Shown: positions 15,324-23,545 of the stretch, piece after piece
Layout: the number at the start of each line of letters is the position of its first letter
How positions within the stretch are numbered: the stretch's first letter is position 1
DNA from: Opitutia bacterium
Lineage (GTDB): Bacteria > Verrucomicrobiota > Verrucomicrobiia > Opitutales > UBA953
Assembly: GCA_947378905.1 (NCBI GenBank)
Contig: CANCLV010000008.1
Location: 1 to 35,449 of the forward strand
Direction of reading: 5' to 3'
Length of the DNA: 35,449 nt
Notes under the pieces: model-generated
Database searches by the model: none
What the model saw: the letters and a program-made list of their open reading frames with translations, nothing else
What the model was told of the DNA's origin: nothing
Position numbers and translations under genes: made by a program

Positions 15324-15950
15324 TTAGTTTTTGGTGCGTTCGAGCACTTTGGTTAAACCTTCGAGCGTAATCAGAACACGAGGTGTTTTGACTAAATCGA
15401 AAGCATTGAGATTGGAAGAGTTGGAGAAGATCGCGCGGTTAAGGTTGCGACTCGCTTTAAGAACCGGCTCGGTCCAGCTGCTGTCGACAACGAGAAGACG
15501 TTTTCCTTCTGGGCTAACATTCTTGAGAACTTTAGCGAAAAGAGCGGTCTTAGGTTTAGCTAATTCGAAACGCTCGATGACGGCGAGGCCACCATCGGAA
15601 GCGAGATCGAAGAGTGCACGTTGGAGTGCAATTTTCTTAGCCTGTACGGTAATCGTCTTGGACCAATCGCGAGGGCGAGGACCAAAAACAATTCCACCTT
15701 TGTAAAGTTGAGGAGCGCGCTTGTCGCCGTGACGAGATCCACCCGAACCTTTTTGTGGGAGCATCTTCACACCAGAACCAGCGACTTCGCCGTAGTCCTT
15801 AGTCTTGGATGTACCTTGACGTTTGTTCGCTTGGTAAGAAACGACAACCTGCTTTAAGAGTGCAACGCCTTTGTCGCCCTCGAAGGAAGGAATATCGAAT
15901 TCTTTCTCAGTGAAAGATGAACCGTCAGATTTATAAACTTTGAGCTTCAT
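15324..15950 (-). CDS. rplD: 50S ribosomal protein uL4
   Basis: Tunnel protein with a long loop reaching the constriction; in E. coli it is also the S10 operon autorepressor. The 208 residues contain the loop region around 40-90 (RQGTSKTKDYGEVAGSGVK, PQKGSGGSRHGDKRAPQL) and GPRPRDWSKTI, then the globular C-terminal half ending with VLITLEGLTKVLERTK. Length is normal. It follows rplC by 23 bp. Confidence 0.96.
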   Translation of the reverse strand: MKLKVYKSDGSSFTEKEFDIPSFEGDKGVALLKQVVVSYQANKRQGTSKTKDYGEVAGSGVKMLPQKGSGGSRHGDKRAPQLYKGGIVFGPRPRDWSKTITVQAKKIALQRALFDLASDGGLAVIERFELAKPKTALFAKVLKNVSPEGKRLLVVDSSWTEPVLKASRNLNRAIFSNSSNLNAFDLVKTPRVLITLEGLTKVLERTKN

Positions 15951-15973
15951 ATCAGCAAATAGTGGTTAGAGTT

Positions 15974-16606
15974 TTACTTGGATTTTTTTGCAGGACGGAC
16001 GAGCACAAGCTCACCATTTGCACCAGGGAAACTTCCCTTGATAAGGAGGAGATTCTTCTCGGCGAGCACTTGCACGACGCGAAGGTTTTGGACAGTGCGA
16101 CGCACTGAGCCCATGTGACCAGGCATACGCTTTCCTTTGAAAACGTGACCAGGAGTTTGACGCATACCGATCGAACCAATTCGGCGGTGCATCATGTGAC
16201 CGTGCGAATCAGGCTGACCCGACATGTCGTGGCGCTTCATGACGCCTTGGAAACCACGGCCCTTAACGGTGCCGATAACGTCGACCATCTGACCAGCGGC
16301 AAATTTTTCGACGGTGAAGATATCACCGACTTTAACTTCCGCAGCAGCAGCGAGACGAATTTCCTGTAAATGGTTGTGGGCGGAGACGCCGGCCTTTTTC
16401 AAGTGGCCGATTTCACCCGCAGAGAGACGACTCTCTTTGTTTGGACCGAAACCGATTTGAACGGCATGGTAGCCATCAGTTTCGACGGTCTTGACCTGGG
16501 TTACAGGACAAGGACCAGCTTGGACGACCGTAACAGGGACGAGGTTATTCTCCGCGTCATAGACCTGGGTCATTCCGATTTTTTTACCGAGTAGTTGGTG
16601 TTTCAT
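15974..16606 (-). CDS. rplC: 50S ribosomal protein uL3
   Basis: Assembly-initiating protein close to the peptidyl transferase centre. The 210 residues start MKHQLLGKKIGMTQVYD and include GTVKGRGFQGVMKRH and the central finger (MRQTPGHVFKGKRMPGHMGS). In many bacteria a Gln in this finger region is methylated by PrmB; Gln in RQTPG is a candidate for it. The gene is separated from rpsJ by a 129-bp spacer that contains alternative hairpins. Confidence 0.96.
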   Translation of the reverse strand: MKHQLLGKKIGMTQVYDAENNLVPVTVVQAGPCPVTQVKTVETDGYHAVQIGFGPNKESRLSAGEIGHLKKAGVSAHNHLQEIRLAAAAEVKVGDIFTVEKFAAGQMVDVIGTVKGRGFQGVMKRHDMSGQPDSHGHMMHRRIGSIGMRQTPGHVFKGKRMPGHMGSVRRTVQNLRVVQVLAEKNLLLIKGSFPGANGELVLVRPAKKSK

Positions 16607-16735
16607 TTTCTAAGAGGCAGGTGACTTCGTGAGAAATCGTTTGGTCAGTGATGACCTGCTTTAGGCTTTGGATGTCCTTACGGAATCTTTTGTCCTGTTG
16701 GCCTGCGTTTGAGGGTTGAGATTGAAGGTTAAGGG
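16607..16735 (-). promoter_or_regulatory. 129-nt spacer upstream of rplC with alternative hairpins
   Basis: This is the longest gap inside the ribosomal block. In the minus-strand RNA a GCAGGU/ACCUGC stem (16659-16654 with 16622-16617) can form, or a compact GGUCA-UCAC-UGACC hairpin (16656-16652 with 16647-16643). They share 16654-16656 and so exclude each other. The outer stem ends about 10 nt before the rplC start. E. coli S10 mRNA is controlled by a leader upstream of rpsJ; here a leader-like element sits after rpsJ. Function is inference only, and both stems are short. Confidence 0.35.
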
Positions 16736-17047
16736 TTAAGCGATGATGTTGATATTCACGCCGGATGGCATGTTGAGTTTGCGCAACTCGTCGACAGTTT
16801 GGGAATTGGGTTCGATAATTTCGATGAGACGCTTGTGCGTACGAATTTCAAACTGATCCATGGATTTTTTATCAACGTGAGGTGAGCGATTCACAGTGAG
16901 ACGCTCAACCGCGGTAGGTAAAGGGATAGGACCCGAAACACGGGCGCCGGTGCGCTTAGCAGTGTCGACAATCTCAGTGGCGGATTGGTCCACCATGCGG
17001 TAATCGAAACCTTTAAGTTTAATACGAATTTTCATTATGCTAGCCAT
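16736..17047 (-). CDS. rpsJ: 30S ribosomal protein uS10
   Basis: Head protein and, as NusE, part of transcription antitermination complexes. The 103 residues include KIRIKLKGFDYRMVDQSATE, AKRTGARVSGPIPLP and SPHVDKKSMDQFEIRTHKR. An alternative ATG at 17035 would give MKIRIK and 99 residues; the 17047 start is chosen because the family usually has three or four residues before KIRI. It follows fusA by 28 bp with no tuf gene between, so the str and S10 operons are joined. Confidence 0.96.
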   Translation of the reverse strand: MASIMKIRIKLKGFDYRMVDQSATEIVDTAKRTGARVSGPIPLPTAVERLTVNRSPHVDKKSMDQFEIRTHKRLIEIIEPNSQTVDELRKLNMPSGVNINIIA

Positions 17048-17075
17048 CGATAAGAATTTTTTAGGGGTTGGAAAA

Positions 17076-19223
17076 TTAGGTTCGAGCTGGAGCGCGAGAA
17101 GAAGTCTCGACGACTTGCTTTAAAATAGCGGCAGGAACTTGAGCAAAGTTGCTTGGTTCCATGGTGTAAGAAGCACGACCCTTAGAGAGGGAACGGACAT
17201 CGGTTGCGTAACCAAACATTTCAGCAAGAGGAACGAGACAGTTAATGTTACAAAGACCATTCTTCGTTTCCATGCCTTGGATTTGTCCGCGACGACGATT
17301 CAAGTCACCCATGATATCACCTTGATATTCTTCAGGGGTCACGACTTCGACTTTCATGATCGGCTCAAGTAAGATTGGTTTTGCATCTTTCATCGCTTCC
17401 TTGAACGCGAAGATACCAGCCATCTTGAAGGCCATTTCGTTGGAGTCGACTTCGTGGAAAGATCCGAAAACGATACGTGCTTTGAAATCGATTACTGGAT
17501 AGCCAGCAACGGTTCCGTTATTCGCAGCTTCGTTGATACCTTCGATCGTTGGCTTGATGTATTCTTTAGGAATTACACCACCGACGATTTCGTTAACAAC
17601 TTCCTGTCCCTTGCCTACGTTAGGCTCGAGTTTGATTTCGGCGTGACCGTACTGACCACGACCACCAGACTGACGAATAAATTTACCTACGCCTTCAGAA
17701 CTGAGCGTAATAGTTTCGCGATAAGAAATCTGTGGCTTGCCTGATTTAGCTTCGACTTTGAATTCGCGCTTCAAGCGATCGACGATGATTTCTAAGTGCA
17801 ACTCACCCATTCCGGAGATGAGGGTTTGTCCAGTTTCCGGATTAGAGGAAACTTTGAAAGTGGGATCTTCTTTAGCTAAGCGCTGTAAACCAATAGAGAG
17901 ACGTTCTTGGTCACCCTTGGAATTTGGCTCGATGGACATCGAGATAACAGGATCTGCGAAAGTAGGTGGCTCGAGAACTAAATCGTCTTCGAGGGTGAGT
18001 GTATCACCAGTGATTACATCTTTTGGTCCGATAATCGCACAAATGTCGCCCGAGTAAGCGACGTCGATTTCTTCGCGATCCATCGCACGTAATAACACAA
18101 TGCGCGAGATACGCTCATTGGAACGAGTGCGAGGATTATAAAGATTATCACCCTTCTTCAATTGTCCGCGATAAACACGGAAGAAAACTAACTGGCCCAC
18201 AAATGGGTCAGCCCAAAGTTTGAAACAGAGACCGGTAACTTTCTGACTGTCGTCAGCGTTAATTTTGATTTCGGTATCACCGTCGTCAGTAAATGCACGT
18301 TGGCCGCCCATATCGATAGGCGAAGGTAAGAAGTCGACAACGCAGTCGAGCAACATTTGAACGCCTTTGTTTTTGAAAGCAGAACCAGGAATCACTCCGA
18401 TGAAATTCATCGAGAGAGTCGCCTTACGAATACCGGCACGCATTTCTTCAACGCTGATATCTTGGCCTTCTAAATATTTACCAGCTAAGACGTCATCAAA
18501 GTCAGCTAAGGCTTCTAATAAACCATCGCGCCATTTTTTGGCTTCAGCTTTTTGGTTTTCAGGAATTTCGATCGTGTCGAACTTCATACCACGTGGATCA
18601 GTCTCGTCGTATAAATAGGCGACATTCTTGATCAAATCGATCATGCCCTTAAAGTCTTCGCCTTGGCCGATTGGAATAAAGAGAGGGTGTGCGTTACCTT
18701 TTAATTTTTGGCGAATGTCATCCACTGCACCAAAATAATCAGCACCGGTACGGTCCATCTTGTTAACGAAAGCAACGCGAGGAACGCGGTACTTGTTCAT
18801 CTGACGCCAAACGGTTTCTGATTGAGGCTGAACACCAGCGACCGCACAGAAGACAGCAACAGCACCATCGAGAACACGGAGCGAGCGCTCCACTTCAGCA
18901 GTAAAGTCAACGTGACCAGGAGTATCGATGATGTTGATACGGTGATCGATGTTAGCAAAAGGACCTTCTTTAGTTTTCCAACCAGCAGAAATAGCAGCAG
19001 CTGTAATGGTGATACCGCGCTCGCGCTCTTGTTCCATCCAGTCAGTCGTCGCTGTACCATCATGTACCTCACCCATCTTGTGCACGACACCCGTGTAGAA
19101 AAGAATGCGCTCAGTGGTCGTAGTCTTTCCTGCGTCAATGTGAGCAGCGATACCGATATTGCGCGTATGTTCTAATGGGAACTTACGGTTCGGAGAGTTG
19201 AGTTTGGAAAGAGTGTTGGACAT
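17076..19223 (-). CDS. fusA: elongation factor G
   Basis: GTPase that moves tRNAs and mRNA during translocation and, with RRF, splits ribosomes. At 715 residues it has the full five-domain length. GTPase motifs are clear: AHIDAGKT (27-34), RGITI, DTPGHVDF and NKMD. Domain II shows GDNLYNPRT, and domain IV has SGGRGQYGHAEIKLEP, near the tip that enters the A site. In the typical str operon tuf follows fusA. Here rpsJ follows directly and no EF-Tu gene is present in the window. Confidence 0.98.
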   Translation of the reverse strand: MSNTLSKLNSPNRKFPLEHTRNIGIAAHIDAGKTTTTERILFYTGVVHKMGEVHDGTATTDWMEQERERGITITAAAISAGWKTKEGPFANIDHRINIIDTPGHVDFTAEVERSLRVLDGAVAVFCAVAGVQPQSETVWRQMNKYRVPRVAFVNKMDRTGADYFGAVDDIRQKLKGNAHPLFIPIGQGEDFKGMIDLIKNVAYLYDETDPRGMKFDTIEIPENQKAEAKKWRDGLLEALADFDDVLAGKYLEGQDISVEEMRAGIRKATLSMNFIGVIPGSAFKNKGVQMLLDCVVDFLPSPIDMGGQRAFTDDGDTEIKINADDSQKVTGLCFKLWADPFVGQLVFFRVYRGQLKKGDNLYNPRTRSNERISRIVLLRAMDREEIDVAYSGDICAIIGPKDVITGDTLTLEDDLVLEPPTFADPVISMSIEPNSKGDQERLSIGLQRLAKEDPTFKVSSNPETGQTLISGMGELHLEIIVDRLKREFKVEAKSGKPQISYRETITLSSEGVGKFIRQSGGRGQYGHAEIKLEPNVGKGQEVVNEIVGGVIPKEYIKPTIEGINEAANNGTVAGYPVIDFKARIVFGSFHEVDSNEMAFKMAGIFAFKEAMKDAKPILLEPIMKVEVVTPEEYQGDIMGDLNRRRGQIQGMETKNGLCNINCLVPLAEMFGYATDVRSLSKGRASYTMEPSNFAQVPAAILKQVVETSSRAPART

Positions 19224-19270
19224 GGGTCGTAACTTGGAGTTCGGCCTAGAAAGTTATATTTAAGGAAGGT

Positions 19271-19744
19271 TTACCAGCGAAGGTGAGCAAAGGCACGGTT
19301 CGCTTGTGCCATCTTGTGAGTTTCTTCGCGCTTCTTCACAACGTTACCGGTATTGTTGTAGGCATCGACGATTTCAGCAGCGAGTGCTTCAGGCATCGAG
19401 GTACCTTTGCGACCTGCAGCAGATTGAACCACCCAGCGAAGTGCGATGCTGTTTTGGCGTTCGTGGCTAACTTCGACAGGAACTTGATAAGTAGCACCAC
19501 CAACGCGGCGGCTTTTTACTTCGAGCTTAGGACGGCAATTTTCGAGAGCGCCGAGAAGTAATTCAACAGGATTACCTTTAACTAATTTCTCAGAAACTTT
19601 TTCAATCGCGCCATAAACAATATTTTGAGCGATCGATTTCTTACCAGACTTCATCACGATATTGATGAGCTGGCTAACCAAAGCGCTGCCGTAGCGAGCG
19701 TCTGGAAGGTGAGTGCGTTTAACTGCTTTACGACGACGTGACAT
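19271..19744 (-). CDS. rpsG: 30S ribosomal protein uS7
   Basis: Primary binder of the 16S 3' major domain; in E. coli it represses the str operon. The 157 residues include MSRRRKAVKR, ARYGSALVSQLINIVMKSGK, GGATYQVPVEVSHERQNSIA and the C-terminal KREETHKMAQANRAFAHLRW. Length is normal. It lies between rpsL (28 bp) and fusA (47 bp). Confidence 0.97.
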   Translation of the reverse strand: MSRRRKAVKRTHLPDARYGSALVSQLINIVMKSGKKSIAQNIVYGAIEKVSEKLVKGNPVELLLGALENCRPKLEVKSRRVGGATYQVPVEVSHERQNSIALRWVVQSAAGRKGTSMPEALAAEIVDAYNNTGNVVKKREETHKMAQANRAFAHLRW

Positions 19745-19772
19745 GAGTAAGTGAGATTCTAAAGTTTATGAA

Positions 19773-20156
19773 TTAGGCTTTCTTTTCCTTAGGACGCTTA
19801 ACGCCATATTTGGAACGTGAGCGACGACGCTTCTCAACTCCCGAACAATCGAGAGGTCCGCGTACGATGTGATAACGAACACCAGGAAGATCTTTAACAC
19901 GACCACCGCGTACTAATACAACGGAGTGTTCTTGGAGCTTATGACCTTCATCAGGAATATAAGTAATCACTTCTTGTCCATTCGTCAGACGAACCTTCGC
20001 GACTTTGCGTTGCGCAGAATTAGGTTTCTTCGGAGTACGGATCATCACCTGCACACAAACGCCACGACGGAAGGGCGAGTTGTTCAAGGCGGGTGACTTG
20101 GACTTGGCCTTCGGTTGGAGGCGAGGTTTACGGACGAGCTGGTTGATGGTAGGCAT
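19773..20156 (-). CDS. rpsL: 30S ribosomal protein uS12
   Basis: Decoding-centre protein and the classic streptomycin resistance locus. The 127 residues start MPTINQLVRKPR and contain TPKKPNSAQRKVAKVRLTNG and GGRVKDLPGVRYH. Both Lys residues matching E. coli K43 (TPKKPNS) and K88 (RVKDLPG) are wild type, and the Asp that is often methylthiolated (KDLPG) is present. It is the first gene of the 31-gene block, with a candidate promoter about 75-100 bp upstream. Confidence 0.98.
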   Translation of the reverse strand: MPTINQLVRKPRLQPKAKSKSPALNNSPFRRGVCVQVMIRTPKKPNSAQRKVAKVRLTNGQEVITYIPDEGHKLQEHSVVLVRGGRVKDLPGVRYHIVRGPLDCSGVEKRRRSRSKYGVKRPKEKKA

Positions 20157-20328
20157 GGACCTAGGAAATTAGGGAAAAGAGGGTTGAGGCATAGAAGTCC
20201 AACACCCTCGTGCAAGCGGAAAGTGCTACGATTTTAAGATTTCTTCACTTGGGGCCAATTATTGGGCATTGCAGGCAATTTTTTAGAGAGACAAATCCGC
20301 TCCGATTGGCAAGGATGGCGGGCCTAGC
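20157..20328. promoter_or_regulatory. divergent intergenic region between rpsL and the TPR gene
   Basis: These 172 bp separate the leftward ribosomal block from the rightward gene run, so they should hold promoters for both. A leftward candidate is listed separately. For the rightward gene I find no convincing -35/-10 pair. No terminator hairpin and no small gene are seen here. Confidence 0.6.
20231..20258 (-). promoter_or_regulatory. candidate sigma-70-type promoter for the rpsL block
   Basis: On the minus strand TTGGCC (20258-20253) and TAAAAT (20236-20231) are separated by 16 bp. That is 4 of 6 and 5 of 6 matches to the -35 and -10 consensus. It would give an mRNA leader of roughly 65-70 nt before rpsL. 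A weaker alternative, TTGCAC with TATGCC 16 bp further on, lies closer to the gene. Neither is proven. Confidence 0.35.
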
Positions 20329-22161
20329 ATGTTTCGCCCCATCGCCACCCTTATAATAGCCATTTTAACCCTATGTTCACAGGGTTTTGCCGCTAACACC
20401 GAACCTGAGAAACAGCCCCCAAGTAACGTCTCAGTACCCCCCAACACCACCCCCTCGACTGCCTCAAAAACCGATAAAACGGCAAAAAACAGCTCGAAGG
20501 AGCAGACCGACGCCGAATTGATCCTCCTCTCCGGCCTGCCACTCACGAAAGGAGTCGATGCCACCCAATCCTACGTCCGCATCGCCATAATTAAATCAGA
20601 CCTAATCGAGGATTCGACCCTTAAACAGTGGGTAAGACTCGCTTTATCAAAGATTGCAGATCACCCCGAAAGCGCTGCTGCCATCCGCGAAGAACACCTT
20701 ATTAGAGTGGGTGACTATTACCTGACCCAGGCCCTCGAAGCACAGAAATTAAATAAGATTCCCGAGGCCTATAAAATAGCCCAAATTGCCGTCCGTGTTA
20801 GCCCAGGCAACACCAAGGCTAAGTTATTATTAGCCAATATCTTACATAATAACTATGGTCGGACAGACGACGCCGTTCAGACCCTCCGTCGCGGACTCGA
20901 TTACCTCAATATTACTGACACCCTGGGCAGGGATTATTTGGACCGTTACTTCCAACTTCTTCAATTAGTCGAACGCGACGACGAGGTGATCGAACAAAGC
21001 CTCCTCATGCTGAAGAACGGAAAAGATCTTCCGCAATCCACCCGACAAACAATTTCCTTAGCTGCCGCTACCTCACTTTACTGGGTCGGTCGCTATGCTG
21101 AATCCGTTAATATTATAAATGTAAATGCACTCGATGAAGATGCGCGCGGTTTACTTTTAAAAGCACGTGCACTTTTCGACGGCGGTAAAACCACCGAAGC
21201 CATTAGTTACTTAGAATCTAAAACTTCACAATTTTCCGGTAATGCTAAAGACGCCATCTATGCTCAGCTGGCACGCTTTCATTTACTAATGGGCAAACCA
21301 AAAATCGCACTCACCGTCACCAACGAGCGAATTGGCTTAGATGAAAAAGCACCCTTCCCTCATCTACAGAAATTATTAATTCTGGACCGACTTGGACTTA
21401 AAGATGACTACGAAAAAGAACTTCAACTGATCGCAGAAAAGTTTTCGGGAAATTCTGCGGCCATGCTCGCTCTAGCTAATTTTGCCGCTGAACGTGGTTA
21501 CGAAGGTTTGACCTCAACCCTGGCAAATGTGGCCGCTAATCGCGGCTTCGAACGTGCCACCTTTGTCGCACTCCATCTTGAATCTTTAATTAACGGCGGC
21601 CACCCCGACGAAGCCATCGCACAATATAAACAGGTCAATTCAGCGGAAAAAGGTTTCTTCACTTCTAATCAATCCATCATCCAAGCTCTCCTCGGCGTCG
21701 CCTATCACGCACGCCCTAAGAAAGATGATATCACAGCGAAGAGCGATCGGAACATCGGCGATCGTTATCTGACCGAATTTCTCAAAACTCCCAACTTAAG
21801 CCCCGAAGCTTACCGCTCGGTGGGTCGACAATTAAAAGCTGTACGCGCCAGCGATGCGGCAGTTCGTGTTTTAGAAATCGGCGTTAAACTTAATCCAAAA
21901 TATTCTCAACTGAAGGCTGATTATATTGGTGCACGCATTCTCGCTGGTAACGTCGATGCCTACGGAACCAGAAAATCAGTCGGCGATGATTTAGAGGAGT
22001 TATTAAAAATGCGTCGGCCTTCTCCACTCATCTGGCACGAAGCACTTTCGTGGTTACGCTCTGAAGCAAAACTTCCTAAAGAGCAGGCCAACCGTCTCGA
22101 AAAATCCATCGCTCCCTTGTCCCGCCCTGATTTAGACATGCAGGCCCTCTCTGGACGCTAG
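20329..22161 (+). CDS. exported TPR-repeat protein of unknown function
   Basis: A 610-residue protein with an N-terminal signal peptide (residues 1-21, hydrophobic core IATLIIAILTLCS, GFA-AN cleavage candidate). A low-complexity Pro/Ser/Thr/Lys linker follows (about 22-65). The rest is helical and reads as degenerate tetratricopeptide repeats, with units such as IPEAYKIAQIAVRVSPGNTK, DDAVQTLRRGL and SDAAVRVLEIGVKLNPKYSQ. Such proteins act as periplasmic or membrane-attached scaffolds; no enzymatic domain is seen and no partner can be named. sufE begins 3 bp after its stop codon, so the two genes are probably co-transcribed. The ATG at 20329 is chosen because it directly precedes the signal sequence. 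Confidence 0.85.
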   Translation: MFRPIATLIIAILTLCSQGFAANTEPEKQPPSNVSVPPNTTPSTASKTDKTAKNSSKEQTDAELILLSGLPLTKGVDATQSYVRIAIIKSDLIEDSTLKQWVRLALSKIADHPESAAAIREEHLIRVGDYYLTQALEAQKLNKIPEAYKIAQIAVRVSPGNTKAKLLLANILHNNYGRTDDAVQTLRRGLDYLNITDTLGRDYLDRYFQLLQLVERDDEVIEQSLLMLKNGKDLPQSTRQTISLAAATSLYWVGRYAESVNIINVNALDEDARGLLLKARALFDGGKTTEAISYLESKTSQFSGNAKDAIYAQLARFHLLMGKPKIALTVTNERIGLDEKAPFPHLQKLLILDRLGLKDDYEKELQLIAEKFSGNSAAMLALANFAAERGYEGLTSTLANVAANRGFERATFVALHLESLINGGHPDEAIAQYKQVNSAEKGFFTSNQSIIQALLGVAYHARPKKDDITAKSDRNIGDRYLTEFLKTPNLSPEAYRSVGRQLKAVRASDAAVRVLEIGVKLNPKYSQLKADYIGARILAGNVDAYGTRKSVGDDLEELLKMRRPSPLIWHEALSWLRSEAKLPKEQANRLEKSIAPLSRPDLDMQALSGR

Positions 22162-22164
22162 AGC

Positions 22165-22587
22165 ATGCCCAACCTTCAAGAAAAACGCGCAGCCCTAATT
22201 GCCGAACTAGAACCGTTCGGGGATCATCACGAACGTTTCCAATACGTCATCGATCGAGCAAAGTCAGCACCCAGCCTCCCCGATAACTTAAAGCTCGATG
22301 TGTTTTTAATTGAGGGCTGCACCTCTAACCTTTGGCTCATTCCCACCATCAAAAATGGTCAGTGTCATTTTCAGTGCGACGCAGACTCATTAATCACCAA
22401 AGGCATCGCTTCGCTAGTCTGTGAATTCTACGAAGGAGCTTCCGCACAAGAAGTGGCGCAAACCGATGCAGATTTCTTGGCCGAAGTGGGGATCACCCAA
22501 CACCTTTCTCCCAATCGACGTAACGGGTTAACAAATTTAGTTTCTAAAATTCGTAATTTTGCAAAAGCCACATTATCTAATTCATAA
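22165..22587 (+). CDS. sufE: SufE-family sulfur-acceptor protein
   Basis: Accepts sulfur from a cysteine desulfurase (SufS/CsdA type) and passes it on for Fe-S cluster assembly in the cytoplasm. The 140-residue length matches the family. The active-site loop reads LIEGCTSNLWL with the persulfide-carrying Cys at residue 52. Other family features are FQYVIDRAK near the start, CHFQCDADS, and LTNLVSKIRNFA at the end. No sufS or sufBCD gene is nearby. Its position just before ctaA fits a general supply of cofactors for respiration. CsdE is a close relative, so sufE versus csdE is not decided. Confidence 0.9.
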   Translation: MPNLQEKRAALIAELEPFGDHHERFQYVIDRAKSAPSLPDNLKLDVFLIEGCTSNLWLIPTIKNGQCHFQCDADSLITKGIASLVCEFYEGASAQEVAQTDADFLAEVGITQHLSPNRRNGLTNLVSKIRNFAKATLSNS

Positions 22588-22592
22588 CCACT

Positions 22593-23510
22593 ATGAAGGA
22601 TACACCGGCTTCGCATCCTAATCCATTTTTGAAGTGGCTTTGCTTAGGCGCACTGGCGTGGGCGGTACTCGTTCTTCAAGCCGGCGGATTCACCACCAGC
22701 ATCCAAGCTGGAATGGCTTTTCTCGATTGGCCACTTTCCAACGGTTCACTCAATCCGCCTGGCTGGCTTACGGAGATCGATAAATTTGCCGAACACTCGC
22801 ACCGGCTTGCAGCATTCGTACTCGGATTATTCTGTCTCGTCATCGCCTTAGCTCATTGTATCTGGGAAAAACGTCCGCTCATTCGTAAAGCTGCGTATCT
22901 CCTTTTAGGATTAATCCTTCTTCAGGGTATGCTCGGCGGATTACGTGTGCTACTCGACAAGTTAAATATCGGCGGAGATGAAAATTTAAAAGCGGTCTGC
23001 TTTGCTATTGGTCATGCGGTGAACGCCCAACTCACCATCGCCGTCTTAGCTGTCGTGGCGATGAGTCACACGAAGCTGTGGCAAAATAATCCAAACCACT
23101 CTACACGTTTTGAACTAATCAGTGGAAGAATCGCTCTAGGAGTTTTATTGAGTGTCATTCTCATGGGAGCAGTCATGCGCCAAAATCATTTCACCCTTTG
23201 GGCAACCCAACCAACCGCCTACGAACTTTTTATTCCTAATGGAGCAGGACTGCCCCAAGTGATTAATGTTTTTCACCGCGGCGGAGCACTCATCGCCGGC
23301 ATTCTCGTGATTGTTTTCGCGCTGTCCGGACAACGCCCCGCTTATCGATGGATTCCACTGTTGGTTCTCTTGATTCTGCAAATCACCCTCGGAATATTGA
23401 GCATACAATTACCTTTAAATCCGCACGTTCGGACCGTTCATCTTGTAATAGGGGCTGCCCTATTCTCCACTCTCTGTGCCCAAGTTGCCCTGACACATCG
23501 TCGGAATTAA
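22593..23510 (+). CDS. ctaA: heme A synthase (COX15/CtaA family)
   Basis: Oxidises the C8 methyl of heme O to a formyl group, making heme A for haem-copper oxidases. The 305 residues form eight predicted membrane helices. The expected haem-ligand histidines are visible in EHSHRLAAF, IGHAVNAQ, VFHRGGAL and VRTVHLVIGA. The DWPLSNGS stretch in the first external loop matches the family's DWPL motif. That loop has no Cys pair of the Bacillus type. It starts 5 bp after sufE and is followed 35 bp later by ctaB, which makes its substrate. Confidence 0.93.
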   Translation: MKDTPASHPNPFLKWLCLGALAWAVLVLQAGGFTTSIQAGMAFLDWPLSNGSLNPPGWLTEIDKFAEHSHRLAAFVLGLFCLVIALAHCIWEKRPLIRKAAYLLLGLILLQGMLGGLRVLLDKLNIGGDENLKAVCFAIGHAVNAQLTIAVLAVVAMSHTKLWQNNPNHSTRFELISGRIALGVLLSVILMGAVMRQNHFTLWATQPTAYELFIPNGAGLPQVINVFHRGGALIAGILVIVFALSGQRPAYRWIPLLVLLILQITLGILSIQLPLNPHVRTVHLVIGAALFSTLCAQVALTHRRN

Positions 23511-23545
23511 CTTTAACCTTTAATTAAAATCGCCACCACCAACGT

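Noticed and set aside
15331..15705. 124-codon open frame antisense to rplD
   Set aside because: Fully inside rplD on the other strand; the Arg/Ser/Leu-rich sequence is typical of a shadow frame.
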